From the NCBI GenBank assembly GCA_949318235.1, contig CASGGR010000039.1, positions 992,001 to 1,056,000 on the forward strand: 64,000 bases of DNA, read 5' to 3'. Below, in pieces: positions 1 to 11,566 of this stretch; the stretch's first letter is position 1, and every line of letters begins with the position of its first letter. Origin of the DNA: Ecdyonurus torrentis (lineage: Eukaryota > Arthropoda > Insecta > Ephemeroptera > Heptageniidae). The notes under the pieces were generated by a model. It was given only the letters and a program-made list of their open reading frames with translations. It was not told where the DNA came from and searched no databases. The position numbers were made by a program, and so were the translations under genes.

Positions 1-50
1 GAATTGAAAAAGCTATGTTTTGAGTTAAATTTGATGACTGTAGCATTCTT

Positions 51-80
51 AGTTTTTGAGAAATCATCAAAACTAGTTTT
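51..80. other. Conserved dyad core of the monomer (representative copy)
   Basis: AAAACTAGTTTT at 69-80 is a perfect 12-bp palindrome containing a SpeI site (ACTAGT). It overlaps a second dyad: AGTTTTTGA (51-59) pairs with TCAAAACT (67-74) with one bulged T and a 7-base loop. The right arm of the hairpin is therefore also the left half of the palindrome, so two alternative folds compete. The block is present with almost no change in nearly every monomer; the exceptions are the h-type copies after 54 kb and single changes at positions 61 or 63. Dyad-rich satellite cores have been proposed to favour non-B DNA at centromeres; a role here is inference. Confidence 0.8.
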
Positions 81-134
81 AATCGTGTAAAAAGTATGAT
101 TTTTATCATTCAATAACATTTGGTTCTTGAAATA

Positions 135-147
135 GAAACTTAGTTTC
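135..147. other. Second dyad GAAACT-T-AGTTTC (representative copy)
   Basis: In monomers with the CTTAG allele, GAAACT and AGTTTC form 6-bp arms around one T. The commoner CTTTG allele keeps 5-bp arms (GAAAC, GTTTC) with a 3-base loop. The GACAC allele carried by many A monomers breaks the stem, so this dyad is polymorphic, unlike the core dyad at 51-80. Confidence 0.6.
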
Positions 148-719
148 ATGACTTGGTTTGGCTACATGATGAGTGAAAACTAAAGTTGTCAATAACCCAA
201 AAAGTATGCGTCGGAGCAAAAAAGTTCAAGATATTTTTTTTGTAGAGAATTGAAAAACCTATGTCATAAGTCAAATTTGATGTCTGTAGCATTCTTAGTT
301 TTTGAGAAATCATCAAAACTAGTTTTAATCGTGTAAAAAGTATGATTCAAAACATTCAATAACATTTGGTTCTTGAAATAGAAACTTTGTTTCATGACTT
401 GGTTTGGCTACATGATGAGTGAAAACTAAAATTGTCAATAACCCAAAAAGTATGCGTCGAAGCAAAAAAGTTCAAGACATCTTTTTTGTAGAGAATTGAA
501 AAACCTATGTCATAAGTCAAATTTGATGTCTGTAGCATTCTTAGTTTTTGAGAAATCATCAAAACTAGTTTTAATCGTGTAAAAAGTATGATTAAAAACA
601 TTCAATAACATTTGGTTCTTGAAATAGACACTTTGTTTCATGACTTGGTTTGGCTACATGATGAGTGAAAACTAAAGTTGTCAATAACCCAAAAAGTATG
701 CGTCGGAGCAAAAAAGTTC

Positions 720-729
720 AAGATATCTT
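720..729. other. AAGATATCTT palindrome in GATATC-tail monomers (representative)
   Basis: A perfect 10-bp palindrome with an EcoRV site exists wherever the tail allele is GATATC. Tails with GACATC, GATATT or GACATG lack it. Its presence therefore marks tail type along the array. Confidence 0.6.
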
Positions 730-2706
730 TTTTGTAGAGAATTGAAAAACCTATGTCATAAGTCAAATTTGATGTCTGTAGCATTCTTAGTTTTTGAGAA
801 ATCATCAAAACTAGTTTTAATCGTGTAAAAAGTATGATTAAAAACATTCAATAACATTTGGTTCTTGAAATAGACACTTTGTTTCATGACTTGGTTTGGC
901 TACATGATGAGTGAAAACTAAAGTTGTCAATAACCCAAAAAGTATGCGTCGGAGCAAAAAAGTTCAAGACATCTTTTTTGTAGAGAATTGAAAAAGCTAT
1001 GTTTTGAGTTAAATAGTAAGTCTGTAGCATTCTTAGTTTTTGAGAAATCATCAAAACTAGTTTTAATCGTGTAAAAAGTATGATTTTTATCATTCAATAA
1101 CATTTGGTTCTTGAAATAAAAACTTTGTTTCATGACTAGGTTTGGCTACATGATGAGTGAAAACTAAAATTGTCAATAACCCAAAAAGTATGCGTCGGAG
1201 CAAAAAAGTTCAAGACATCTTTTTTGTAGAGAATTGAAAAAGCTATGTTTTGAGTTAAATTTGATGACTGTAGCATTCTTAGTTTTTGAGAAATCATCAA
1301 AACTAGTTTTAATCGTGTAAAAAGTATGATTTTTATCATTCAATAACATTTGGTTCTTGAAATAGAAACTTAGTTTCATGACTTGGTTTGGCTACATGAT
1401 GAGTGAAAACTAAAGTTGTCAATAACCCAAAAAGTATGCGTCGGAGCAAAAAAGTTCAAGATATTTTTTTTGTAGAGAATTGAAAAACCTATGTCATAAG
1501 TCAAATTTGATGTCTGTAGCATTCTTAGTTTTTGAGAAATCATCAAAACTAGTTTTAATCGTGTAAAAAGTATGATTCAAAACATTCAATAACATTTGGT
1601 TCTTGAAATAGAAACTTTGTTTCATGACTTGGTTTGGCTACATGATGAGTGAAAACTAAAATTGTCAATAACCCAAAAAGTATGCGTCGAAGCAAAAAAG
1701 TTCAAGACATCTTTTTTGTAGAGAATTGAAAAACCTATGTCATAAGTCAAATTTGATGTCTGTAGCATTCTTAGTTTTTGAGAAATCATCAAAACTAGTT
1801 TTAATCGTGTAAAAAGTATGATTAAAAACATTCAATAACATTTGGTTCTTGAAATAGACACTTTGTTTCATGACTTGGTTTGGCTACATGATGAGTGAAA
1901 ACTAAAGTTGTCAATAACCCAAAAAGTATGCGTCGGAGCAAAAAAGTTCAAGATATCTTTTTTGTAGAGAATTGAAAAACCTATGTCATAAGTCAAATTT
2001 GATGTCTGTAGCATTCTTAGTTTTTGAGAAATCATCAAAACTAGTTTTAATCGTGTAAAAAGTATGATTAAAAACATTCAATAACATTTGGTTCTTGAAA
2101 TAGACACTTTGTTTCATGACTTGGTTTGGCTACATGATGAGTGAAAACTAAAGTTGTCAATAACCCAAAAAGTATGCGTCGGAGCAAAAAAGTTCAAGAC
2201 ATCTTTTTTGTAGAGAATTGAAAAAGCTATGTTTTGAGTTAAATTTGATGACTGTAGCATTCTTAGTTTTTGAGAAATCATCAAAACTAGTTTTAATCGT
2301 GTAAAAAGTATGATTTTTATCATTCAATAACATTTGGTTCTTGAAATAGAAACTTTGTTTCATGACTTGGTTTGGCTACATGATGAGTGAAAACTAAAAT
2401 TGTCAATAACCTAAAAAGTATGCGTTGGAGCAAAAAACTTCAAGACATCTTTTTTGTAGAGAATTGAAAAAGCTTAGTTTTGAGTTAAATAGTAAGTCTG
2501 TAGCATTCTTAGTTTTTGAGAAATCATCAAAACTAGTTTTAATCGTGTAAAAAGTATGATTTTTATCATTCAATAACATTTGGTTCTTGAAATAGAAACT
2601 TAGTTTCATGACTTGGTTTGGCTACATGATGAGTGAAAACTAAAATTGTCAATAACCCAAAAAGTATGCGTCGGAGCAAAAAAGTTCAAGATATCTTTTT
2701 TGTAGA

Positions 2707-2952
2707 GAATTGAAAAAGCTATGTTTTGAGTAAAATAGTAAGTCTGTAGCATTCTTAGTTTTTGAGAATTCATCAAAACTAGTTTTAATCGTGTAAAAAG
2801 TATGATTTTTATCATTCAATAACATTTGGTTCTTGAAATAGAAACTTTGTTTCATGACTTGGCTTGGCTACATGATGAGTGAATACTAAAATTGTCAATA
2901 ACCCAAAAAGTATGCGTCGGAGCAAAAAAGTTCAAGATATCTTTTTTGTAGA
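2707..2952. repeat. D-type monomer with EcoRI site
   Basis: The head reads GAGTAAAATAG and position 63 is T instead of A, creating GAATTC at 2766-2771. The tail has two further private changes (GGCTTGGC and GAATACTAAAATTG). D monomers are rare (six in the window) and useful as HOR markers. Confidence 0.85.
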
Positions 2953-3199
2953 GAATTGAAAAAGCTATGTTTTGAGTAAAACAGTAAGTCTGTAGCATTC
3001 TTAGTTTTTGAGAAATCATCAAAACTAGTTTTAATCGTGTAAAAAGTATTATTTTTTATAATTCAATAACATTTGGTTCTTGAAATAGAAACTTTGTTTC
3101 ATGACTTGGTTTGGCTACATGATGAGTGAAAACTAAAATTGTCAATAACCCAAAAAGTATGCGTCGAAACAAAAAAGTTCAAGACATCTTTTTTGTAGA
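2953..3199. repeat. E-type monomer, 247 bp
   Basis: The head is GAGTAAAACAG. The 101-108 region reads ATTATTTTTTATAATT where others read ATGATTTTTATCATT, one base longer, so every later start shifts by one. That segment is itself a more symmetric A/T dyad than in other monomers. Confidence 0.85.
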
Positions 3200-4183
3200 G
3201 AATTGAAAAAGCTATGTTTTGAGTTAAATTTGATGACTGTAGCATTCTTAGTTTTTGAGAAATCATCAAAACTAGTTTTAATCGTGTAAAAAGTATGATT
3301 TTTATCATTCAATAACATTTGGTTCTTGAAATAGAAACTTTGTTTCATGACTTGGTTTGGCTACATGATGAGTGAAAACTAAAATTGTCAATAACCTAAA
3401 AAGTATGCGTTGGAGCAAAAAACTTCAAGACATCTTTTTGGTAGAGAATTGAAAAAGCTTAGTTTTGAGTTAAATAGTAAGTCTGTAGCATTCTTAGTTT
3501 TTGAGAAATCATCAAAACTAGTTTTAATCGTGTAAAAAGTATGATTTTTATCATTCAATAACATTTGGTTCTTGAAATAGAAACTTTGTTTCATGACTTG
3601 GTTTGGCTACATGATGAGTGAAAACTAAAATTGTCAATAACCCAAAAAGTATGCGTCGAAACAAAAAAGTTCAAGACATCTTTTTTGTAGAGAATTGAAA
3701 AAGCTATGTTTTGAGTTAAATTTGATGACTGTAGCATTCTTAGTTTTTGAGAAATCATCAAAACTAGTTTTAATCGTGTAAAAAGTATGATTTTTATCAT
3801 TCAATAACATTTGGTTCTTGAAATAGAAACTTTGTTTCATGACTTGGTTTGGCTACATGATGAGTGAAAACTAAAATTGTCAATAACCTAAAAAGTATGC
3901 GTTGGAGCAAAAAACTTCAAGACATCTTTTTTGTAGAGAATTGAAAAAGCTTAGTTTTGAGTTAAATAGTAAGTCTGTAGCATTCTTAGTTTTTGAGAAA
4001 TCATCAAAACTAGTTTTAATCGTGTAAAAAGTATGATTTTTATCATTCAATAACATTTGGTTCTTGAAATAGAAACTTAGTTTCATGACTTGGTTTGGCT
4101 ACATGATGAGTGAAAACTAAAATTGTCAATAACCCAAAAAGTATGCGTCGGAGCAAAAAAGTTCAAGATATCTTTTTTGTAGA

Positions 4184-4429
4184 GAATTGAAAAAGCTATG
4201 TTTTGAGTAAAATAGTAAGTCTGTAGCATTCTTAGTTTTTGAGAATTCATCAAAACTAGTTTTAATCGTGTAAAAAGTATGATTTTTATCATTCAATAAC
4301 ATTTGGTTCTTGAAATAGAAACTTTGTTTCATGACTTGGCTTGGCTACATGATGAGTGAATACTAAAATTGTCAATAACCCAAAAAGTATGCGTCGGAGC
4401 AAAAAAGTTCAAGATATCTTTTTTGTAGA
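4184..4429. repeat. D-type monomer with EcoRI site
   Basis: GAATTC at 4243-4248, 1477 bp after the previous D site. It carries the same GGCTTGGC and GAATAC tail and is followed by an E monomer. Confidence 0.85.
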
Positions 4430-4676
4430 GAATTGAAAAAGCTATGTTTTGAGTAAAACAGTAAGTCTGTAGCATTCTTAGTTTTTGAGAAATCATCAAA
4501 ACTAGTTTTAATCGTGTAAAAAGTATTATTTTTTATAATTCAATAACATTTGGTTCTTGAAATAGAAACTTTGTTTCATGACTTGGTTTGGCTACATGAT
4601 GAGTGAAAACTAAAATTGTCAATAACCCAAAAAGTATGCGTCGAAACAAAAAAGTTCAAGACATCTTTTTTGTAGA
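4430..4676. repeat. E-type monomer, 247 bp
   Basis: Same one-base expansion and GAGTAAAACAG head as at 2953. Second of the pair in the first 19-mer. Confidence 0.85.
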
Positions 4677-7382
4677 GAATTGAAAAAGCTATGTTTTGAG
4701 TTAAATTTGATGACTGTAGCATTCTTAGTTTTTGAGAAATCATCAAAACTAGTTTTAATCGTGTAAAAAGTATGATTTTTATCATTCAATAACATTTGGT
4801 TCTTGAAATAGAAACTTTGTTTCATGACTTGGTTTGGCTACATGATGAGTGAAAACTAAAATTGTCAATAACCTAAAAAGTATGCGTTGGAGCAAAAAAC
4901 TTCAAGACATCTTTTTGGTAGAGAATTGAAAAAGCTTAGTTTTGAGTTAAATAGTAAGTCTGTAGCATTCTTAGTTTTTGAGAAATCATCAAAACTAGTT
5001 TTAATCGTGTAAAAAGTATGATTTTTATCATTCAATAACATTTGGTTCTTGAAATAGAAACTTTGTTTCATGACTTGGTTTGGCTACATGATGAGTGAAA
5101 ACTAAAATTGTCAATAACCCAAAAAGTATGCGTCGAAACAAAAAAGTTCAAGACATCTTTTTTGTAGAGAATTGAAAAAGCTATGTTTTGAGTTAAATTT
5201 GATGACTGTAGCATTCTTAGTTTTTGAGAAATCATCAAAACTAGTTTTAATCGTGTAAAAAGTATGATTTTTATCATTCAATAACATTTGGTTCTTGAAA
5301 TAGAAACTTTGTTTCATGACTTGGTTTGGCTACATGATGAGTGAAAACTAAAATTGTCAATAACCTAAAAAGTATGCGTTGGAGCAAAAAACTTCAAGAC
5401 ATCTTTTTTGTAGAGAATTGAAAAAGCTTAGTTTTGAGTTAAATAGTAAGTCTGTAGCATTCTTAGTTTTTGAGAAATCATCAAAACTAGTTTTAATCGT
5501 GTAAAAAGTATGATTTTTATCATTCAATAACATTTGGTTCTTGAAATAGAAACTTTGTTTCATGACTTGGTTTGGCTACATGATGAGTGAAAACTAAAAT
5601 TGTCAATAACCTAAAAAGTATGCGTTGGAGCAAAAAACTTCAAGACATCTTTTTTGTAGAGAATTGAAAAAGCTTAGTTTTGAGTTAAATAGTAAGTCTG
5701 TAGCATTCTTAGTTTTTGAGAAATCATCAAAACTAGTTTTAATCGTGTAAAAAGTATGATTTTTATCATTCAATAACATTTGGTTCTTGAAATAAAAACT
5801 TTGTTTCATGACTAGGTTTGGCTACATGATGAGTGAAAACTAAAATTGTCAATAACCCAAAAAGTATGCGTCGGAGCAAAAAAGTTCAAGACATCTTTTT
5901 TGTAGAGAATTGAAAAAGCTTAGTTTTGAGTTAAATAGTAAGTCTGTAGCATTCTTAGTTTTTGAGAAATCATCAAAACTAGTTTTAATCGTGTAAAAAG
6001 TATGATTTTTATCATTCAATAACATTTGGTTCTTGAAATAGAAACTTAGTTTCATGACTTGGTTTGGCTACATGATGAGTGAAAACTAAAGTTGTCAATA
6101 ACCCAAAAAGTATGCGTCGGAGCAAAAAAGTTCAAGATATTTTTTTTGTAGAGAATTGAAAAACCTATGTCATAAGTCAAATTTGATGTCTGTAGCATTC
6201 TTAGTTTTTGAGAAATCATCAAAACTAGTTTTAATCGTGTAAAAAGTATGATTCAAAACATTCAATAACATTTGGTTCTTGAAATAGAAACTTTGTTTCA
6301 TGACTTGGTTTGGCTACATGATGAGTGAAAACTAAAATTGTCAATAACCCAAAAAGTATGCGTCGAAGCAAAAAAGTTCAAGACATCTTTTTTGTAGAGA
6401 ATTGAAAAACCTATGTCATAAGTCAAATTTGATGTCTGTAGCATTCTTAGTTTTTGAGAAATCATCAAAACTAGTTTTAATCGTGTAAAAAGTATGATTA
6501 AAAACATTCAATAACATTTGGTTCTTGAAATAGACACTTTGTTTCATGACTTGGTTTGGCTACATGATGAGTGAAAACTAAAATTGTCAATAACCCAAAA
6601 AGTATGCGTCGAAGCAAAAAAGTTCAAGACATCTTTTTTGTAGAGAATTGAAAAACCTATGTCATAAGTCAAATTTGATGTCTGTAGCATTCTTAGTTTT
6701 TGAGAAATCATCAAAACTAGTTTTAATCGTGTAAAAAGTATGATTAAAAACATTCAATAACATTTGGTTCTTGAAATAGACACTTTGTTTCATGACTTGG
6801 TTTGGCTACATGATGAGTGAAAACTAAAGTTGTCAATAACCCAAAAAGTATGCGTCGGAGCAAAAAAGTTCAAGACATCTTTTTTGTAGAGAATTGAAAA
6901 AGCTATGTTTTGAGTTAAATTTGATGACTGTAGCATTCTTAGTTTTTGAGAAATCATCAAAACTAGTTTTAATCGTGTAAAAAGTATGATTTTTATCATT
7001 CAATAACATTTGGTTCTTGAAATAGAAACTTTGTTTCATGACTTGGTTTGGCTACATGATGAGTGAAAACTAAAATTGTCAATAACCTAAAAAGTATGCG
7101 TTGGAGCAAAAAACTTCAAGACATCTTTTTTGTAGAGAATTGAAAAAGCTTAGTTTTGAGTTAAATAGTAAGTCTGTAGCATTCTTAGTTTTTGAGAAAT
7201 CATCAAAACTAGTTTTAATCGTGTAAAAAGTATGATTTTTATCATTCAATAACATTTGGTTCTTGAAATAGAAACTTAGTTTCATGACTTGGTTTGGCTA
7301 CATGATGAGTGAAAACTAAAATTGTCAATAACCCAAAAAGTATGCGTCGGAGCAAAAAAGTTCAAGATATCTTTTTTGTAGA

Positions 7383-7628
7383 GAATTGAAAAAGCTATGT
7401 TTTGAGTAAAATAGTAAGTCTGTAGCATTCTTAGTTTTTGAGAATTCATCAAAACTAGTTTTAATCGTGTAAAAAGTATGATTTTTATCATTCAATAACA
7501 TTTGGTTCTTGAAATAGAAACTTTGTTTCATGACTTGGCTTGGCTACATGATGAGTGAATACTAAAATTGTCAATAACCCAAAAAGTATGCGTCGGAGCA
7601 AAAAAGTTCAAGATATCTTTTTTGTAGA
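7383..7628. repeat. D-type monomer with EcoRI site
   Basis: GAATTC at 7442-7447, exactly 4676 bp after the D site at 2766. It is the copy-2 counterpart in the 19-mer and is followed by an E monomer. Confidence 0.85.
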
Positions 7629-7875
7629 GAATTGAAAAAGCTATGTTTTGAGTAAAACAGTAAGTCTGTAGCATTCTTAGTTTTTGAGAAATCATCAAAA
7701 CTAGTTTTAATCGTGTAAAAAGTATTATTTTTTATAATTCAATAACATTTGGTTCTTGAAATAGAAACTTTGTTTCATGACTTGGTTTGGCTACATGATG
7801 AGTGAAAACTAAAATTGTCAATAACCCAAAAAGTATGCGTCGAAACAAAAAAGTTCAAGACATCTTTTTTGTAGA
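7629..7875. repeat. E-type monomer, 247 bp
   Basis: Counterpart of 2953 in the second 19-mer, displaced by 4676 bp; follows the D monomer at 7383. Confidence 0.85.
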
Positions 7876-8859
7876 GAATTGAAAAAGCTATGTTTTGAGT
7901 TAAATTTGATGACTGTAGCATTCTTAGTTTTTGAGAAATCATCAAAACTAGTTTTAATCGTGTAAAAAGTATGATTTTTATCATTCAATAACATTTGGTT
8001 CTTGAAATAGAAACTTTGTTTCATGACTTGGTTTGGCTACATGATGAGTGAAAACTAAAATTGTCAATAACCTAAAAAGTATGCGTTGGAGCAAAAAACT
8101 TCAAGACATCTTTTTGGTAGAGAATTGAAAAAGCTTAGTTTTGAGTTAAATAGTAAGTCTGTAGCATTCTTAGTTTTTGAGAAATCATCAAAACTAGTTT
8201 TAATCGTGTAAAAAGTATGATTTTTATCATTCAATAACATTTGGTTCTTGAAATAGAAACTTTGTTTCATGACTTGGTTTGGCTACATGATGAGTGAAAA
8301 CTAAAATTGTCAATAACCCAAAAAGTATGCGTCGAAACAAAAAAGTTCAAGACATCTTTTTTGTAGAGAATTGAAAAAGCTATGTTTTGAGTTAAATTTG
8401 ATGACTGTAGCATTCTTAGTTTTTGAGAAATCATCAAAACTAGTTTTAATCGTGTAAAAAGTATGATTTTTATCATTCAATAACATTTGGTTCTTGAAAT
8501 AGAAACTTTGTTTCATGACTTGGTTTGGCTACATGATGAGTGAAAACTAAAATTGTCAATAACCTAAAAAGTATGCGTTGGAGCAAAAAACTTCAAGACA
8601 TCTTTTTTGTAGAGAATTGAAAAAGCTTAGTTTTGAGTTAAATAGTAAGTCTGTAGCATTCTTAGTTTTTGAGAAATCATCAAAACTAGTTTTAATCGTG
8701 TAAAAAGTATGATTTTTATCATTCAATAACATTTGGTTCTTGAAATAGAAACTTAGTTTCATGACTTGGTTTGGCTACATGATGAGTGAAAACTAAAATT
8801 GTCAATAACCCAAAAAGTATGCGTCGGAGCAAAAAAGTTCAAGATATCTTTTTTGTAGA

Positions 8860-9105
8860 GAATTGAAAAAGCTATGTTTTGAGTAAAATAGTAAGTCTGT
8901 AGCATTCTTAGTTTTTGAGAATTCATCAAAACTAGTTTTAATCGTGTAAAAAGTATGATTTTTATCATTCAATAACATTTGGTTCTTGAAATAGAAACTT
9001 TGTTTCATGACTTGGCTTGGCTACATGATGAGTGAATACTAAAATTGTCAATAACCCAAAAAGTATGCGTCGGAGCAAAAAAGTTCAAGATATCTTTTTT
9101 GTAGA
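8860..9105. repeat. D-type monomer with EcoRI site
   Basis: GAATTC at 8919-8924, 1477 bp after 7442. It is followed by the E monomer that begins the 11-mer duplication. Confidence 0.85.
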
Positions 9106-9352
9106 GAATTGAAAAAGCTATGTTTTGAGTAAAACAGTAAGTCTGTAGCATTCTTAGTTTTTGAGAAATCATCAAAACTAGTTTTAATCGTGTAAAAAGT
9201 ATTATTTTTTATAATTCAATAACATTTGGTTCTTGAAATAGAAACTTTGTTTCATGACTTGGTTTGGCTACATGATGAGTGAAAACTAAAATTGTCAATA
9301 ACCCAAAAAGTATGCGTCGAAACAAAAAAGTTCAAGACATCTTTTTTGTAGA
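9106..9352. repeat. E-type monomer, 247 bp
   Basis: Counterpart of 4430 in the second 19-mer and first monomer of the 11-mer duplication. Confidence 0.85.
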
Positions 9353-10582
9353 GAATTGAAAAAGCTATGTTTTGAGTTAAATTTGATGACTGTAGCATTC
9401 TTAGTTTTTGAGAAATCATCAAAACTAGTTTTAATCGTGTAAAAAGTATGATTTTTATCATTCAATAACATTTGGTTCTTGAAATAGAAACTTTGTTTCA
9501 TGACTTGGTTTGGCTACATGATGAGTGAAAACTAAAATTGTCAATAACCTAAAAAGTATGCGTTGGAGCAAAAAACTTCAAGACATCTTTTTGGTAGAGA
9601 ATTGAAAAAGCTTAGTTTTGAGTTAAATAGTAAGTCTGTAGCATTCTTAGTTTTTGAGAAATCATCAAAACTAGTTTTAATCGTGTAAAAAGTATGATTT
9701 TTATCATTCAATAACATTTGGTTCTTGAAATAGAAACTTTGTTTCATGACTTGGTTTGGCTACATGATGAGTGAAAACTAAAATTGTCAATAACCCAAAA
9801 AGTATGCGTCGAAACAAAAAAGTTCAAGACATCTTTTTTGTAGAGAATTGAAAAAGCTATGTTTTGAGTTAAATTTGATGACTGTAGCATTCTTAGTTTT
9901 TGAGAAATCATCAAAACTAGTTTTAATCGTGTAAAAAGTATGATTTTTATCATTCAATAACATTTGGTTCTTGAAATAGAAACTTTGTTTCATGACTTGG
10001 TTTGGCTACATGATGAGTGAAAACTAAAATTGTCAATAACCTAAAAAGTATGCGTTGGAGCAAAAAACTTCAAGACATCTTTTTTGTAGAGAATTGAAAA
10101 AGCTTAGTTTTGAGTTAAATAGTAAGTCTGTAGCATTCTTAGTTTTTGAGAAATCATCAAAACTAGTTTTAATCGTGTAAAAAGTATGATTTTTATCATT
10201 CAATAACATTTGGTTCTTGAAATAGAAACTTTGTTTCATGACTTGGTTTGGCTACATGATGAGTGAAAACTAAAATTGTCAATAACCTAAAAAGTATGCG
10301 TTGGAGCAAAAAACTTCAAGACATCTTTTTTGTAGAGAATTGAAAAAGCTTAGTTTTGAGTTAAATAGTAAGTCTGTAGCATTCTTAGTTTTTGAGAAAT
10401 CATCAAAACTAGTTTTAATCGTGTAAAAAGTATGATTTTTATCATTCAATAACATTTGGTTCTTGAAATAAAAACTTTGTTTCATGACTAGGTTTGGCTA
10501 CATGATGAGTGAAAACTAAAATTGTCAATAACCCAAAAAGTATGCGTCGGAGCAAAAAAGTTCAAGACATCTTTTTTGTAGA

Positions 10583-11320
10583 GAATTGAAAAAGCTTAGT
10601 TTTGAGTTAAATAGTAAGTCTGTAGCATTCTTAGTTTTTGAGAAATCATCAAAACTAGTTTTAATCGTGTAAAAAGTATGATTTTTATCATTCAATAACA
10701 TTTGGTTCTTGAAATAGAAACTTAGTTTCATGACTTGGTTTGGCTACATGATGAGTGAAAACTAAAGTTGTCAATAACCCAAAAAGTATGCGTCGGAGCA
10801 AAAAAGTTCAAGATATTTTTTTTGTAGAGAATTGAAAAACCTATGTCATAAGTCAAATTTGATGTCTGTAGCATTCTTAGTTTTTGAGAAATCATCAAAA
10901 CTAGTTTTAATCGTGTAAAAAGTATGATTCAAAACATTCAATAACATTTGGTTCTTGAAATAGAAACTTTGTTTCATGACTTGGTTTGGCTACATGATGA
11001 GTGAAAACTAAAATTGTCAATAACCCAAAAAGTATGCGTCGAAGCAAAAAAGTTCAAGACATCTTTTTTGTAGAGAATTGAAAAACCTATGTCATAAGTC
11101 AAATTTGATGTCTGTAGCATTCTTAGTTTTTGAGAAATCATCAAAACTAGTTTTAATCGTGTAAAAAGTATGATTAAAAACATTCAATAACATTTGGTTC
11201 TTGAAATAGACACTTTGTTTCATGACTTGGTTTGGCTACATGATGAGTGAAAACTAAAGTTGTCAATAACCCAAAAAGTATGCGTCGGAGCAAAAAAGTT
11301 CAAGATATCTTTTTTGTAGA
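10583..11320. repeat. Truncated third copy of the 19-mer (3 monomers)
   Basis: Monomers 10583 (C), 10829 (A) and 11075 (A) follow the start of the 19-mer, 4676 bp after 5907. At 11321 the register breaks: an A head with TCAAAACA alleles is joined to a CCT/TTGGAGC/CTTTTTGG tail, and the next monomer is a C/D chimera. Unequal exchange within the unit is the simplest reading. Confidence 0.7.
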
Positions 11321-11566
11321 GAATTGAAAAACCTATGTCATAAGTCAAATTTGATGTCTGTAGCATTCTTAGTTTTTGAGAAATCATCAAAACTAGTTTT
11401 AATCGTGTAAAAAGTATGATTCAAAACATTCAATAACATTTGGTTCTTGAAATAGAAACTTTGTTTCATGACTTGGTTTGGCTACATGATGAGTGAAAAC
11501 TAAAATTGTCAATAACCTAAAAAGTATGCGTTGGAGCAAAAAACTTCAAGACATCTTTTTGGTAGA

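Larger units (their letters stand above)
1..246. repeat. Representative monomer (B-type head) used for numbering
   Basis: This copy sets the monomer coordinates used elsewhere. Positions 11-40 are the head block that separates subfamilies. Positions 41-100 are the conserved core, including palindrome AAAACTAGTTTT at 69-80. Positions 101-108 have three main alleles: TTTTATCA, TCAAAACA and TAAAAACA. Positions 131-147 carry AATAGAAAC, AATAGACAC or AATAAAAAC. The tail alleles lie at 185 (A/G), 198 (C/T), 211-217 (TCGGAGC, TCGAAGC, TCGAAAC, TTGGAGC), 224 (G/C) and 230-235 (GACATC, GATATC, GATATT, GACATG). The direct repeat AAAAAGTATG occurs at 89-98 and 199-208, and TCAATAAC at 110-117 and 189-196, in mirrored order. 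Confidence 0.95.
1..2214. repeat. Block of 984 bp displaced by 1230 bp (B-A-A-A order)
   Basis: Monomers at 1, 247, 493 and 739 repeat as 1231, 1477, 1723 and 1969, with the same head, 101-108 and tail alleles. The fifth monomer (985) has a head combining AGCTATG with ATAGTAAG, which I saw only here, and the AATAAAAAC and ACTAGG alleles. Its counterpart at 2215 is an ordinary B monomer, so the 5-mer register ends there. The window start cuts this block, so its full extent to the left is unknown. Confidence 0.8.
2461..5414. repeat. Nested tandem 6-mer (2 x 1477 bp) inside 19-mer copy 1
   Basis: The head order C(with CTTAG)-D-E-B-C-B occurs at 2461-3937 and again at 3938-5414. The spacing is 1477 because each 6-mer holds one 247-bp E monomer. 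The two sub-units differ in little that I can see. This duplication must predate the 19-mer duplication, since both 19-mers carry it. Confidence 0.8.
1231..5906. repeat. 19-mer higher-order repeat, copy 1 (4676 bp)
   Basis: Nineteen monomers in the head order B,A,A,A,B,C,D,E,B,C,B,C,D,E,B,C,B,C,C. The length is 17 monomers of 246 bp plus two E monomers of 247 bp. Every diagnostic allele from 2215 to 5906 recurs 4676 bp downstream, including the two EcoRI-bearing D monomers and both E monomers. The differences from copy 2 that I found are the head of the first monomer (B here, C in copy 2) and the tail of the third. Confidence 0.85.
7137..10090. repeat. Nested tandem 6-mer (2 x 1477 bp) inside 19-mer copy 2
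   Basis: Same C-D-E-B-C-B pair as at 2461-5414, displaced by exactly 4676 bp, with sub-units at 7137-8613 and 8614-10090. The EcoRI sites at 7442 and 8919 mark the two D monomers. Confidence 0.8.
5907..10582. repeat. 19-mer higher-order repeat, copy 2 (4676 bp)
   Basis: Second copy of the unit at 1231-5906. Its first monomer has a C head joined to the same tail as its counterpart (GAAACTTAG, AAAGTTG, GATATT). The monomer at 6399 carries the CGAAGC/GACATC tail where copy 1 has CGGAGC/GATATC. These small patches look like local conversion or unequal exchange after duplication. The right half of this copy (from 9106) is also the left part of the overlapping 11-mer duplication. Confidence 0.85.

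Noticed and set aside
89..208. Internal two-fold origin of the monomer from a shorter repeat
   Set aside because: AAAAAGTATG and TCAATAAC each occur twice, but in mirrored order and with different spacing (110 and 79 bp), so there is no simple dimer of a 123-bp ancestor.
221..246. T-run at the monomer end as a transcription terminator
   Set aside because: It has no GC stem before it and occurs in every monomer; it is better read as an A/T tract of the satellite.
392..601. Minus-strand open frame of 69 codons, one per monomer (and a second overlapping 68-codon frame)
   Set aside because: It repeats with the satellite period, exists only because the monomer is repeated, changes freely between subfamilies, is lost in many monomers, and has no recognisable domain or neighbour. 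I do not call it a gene.
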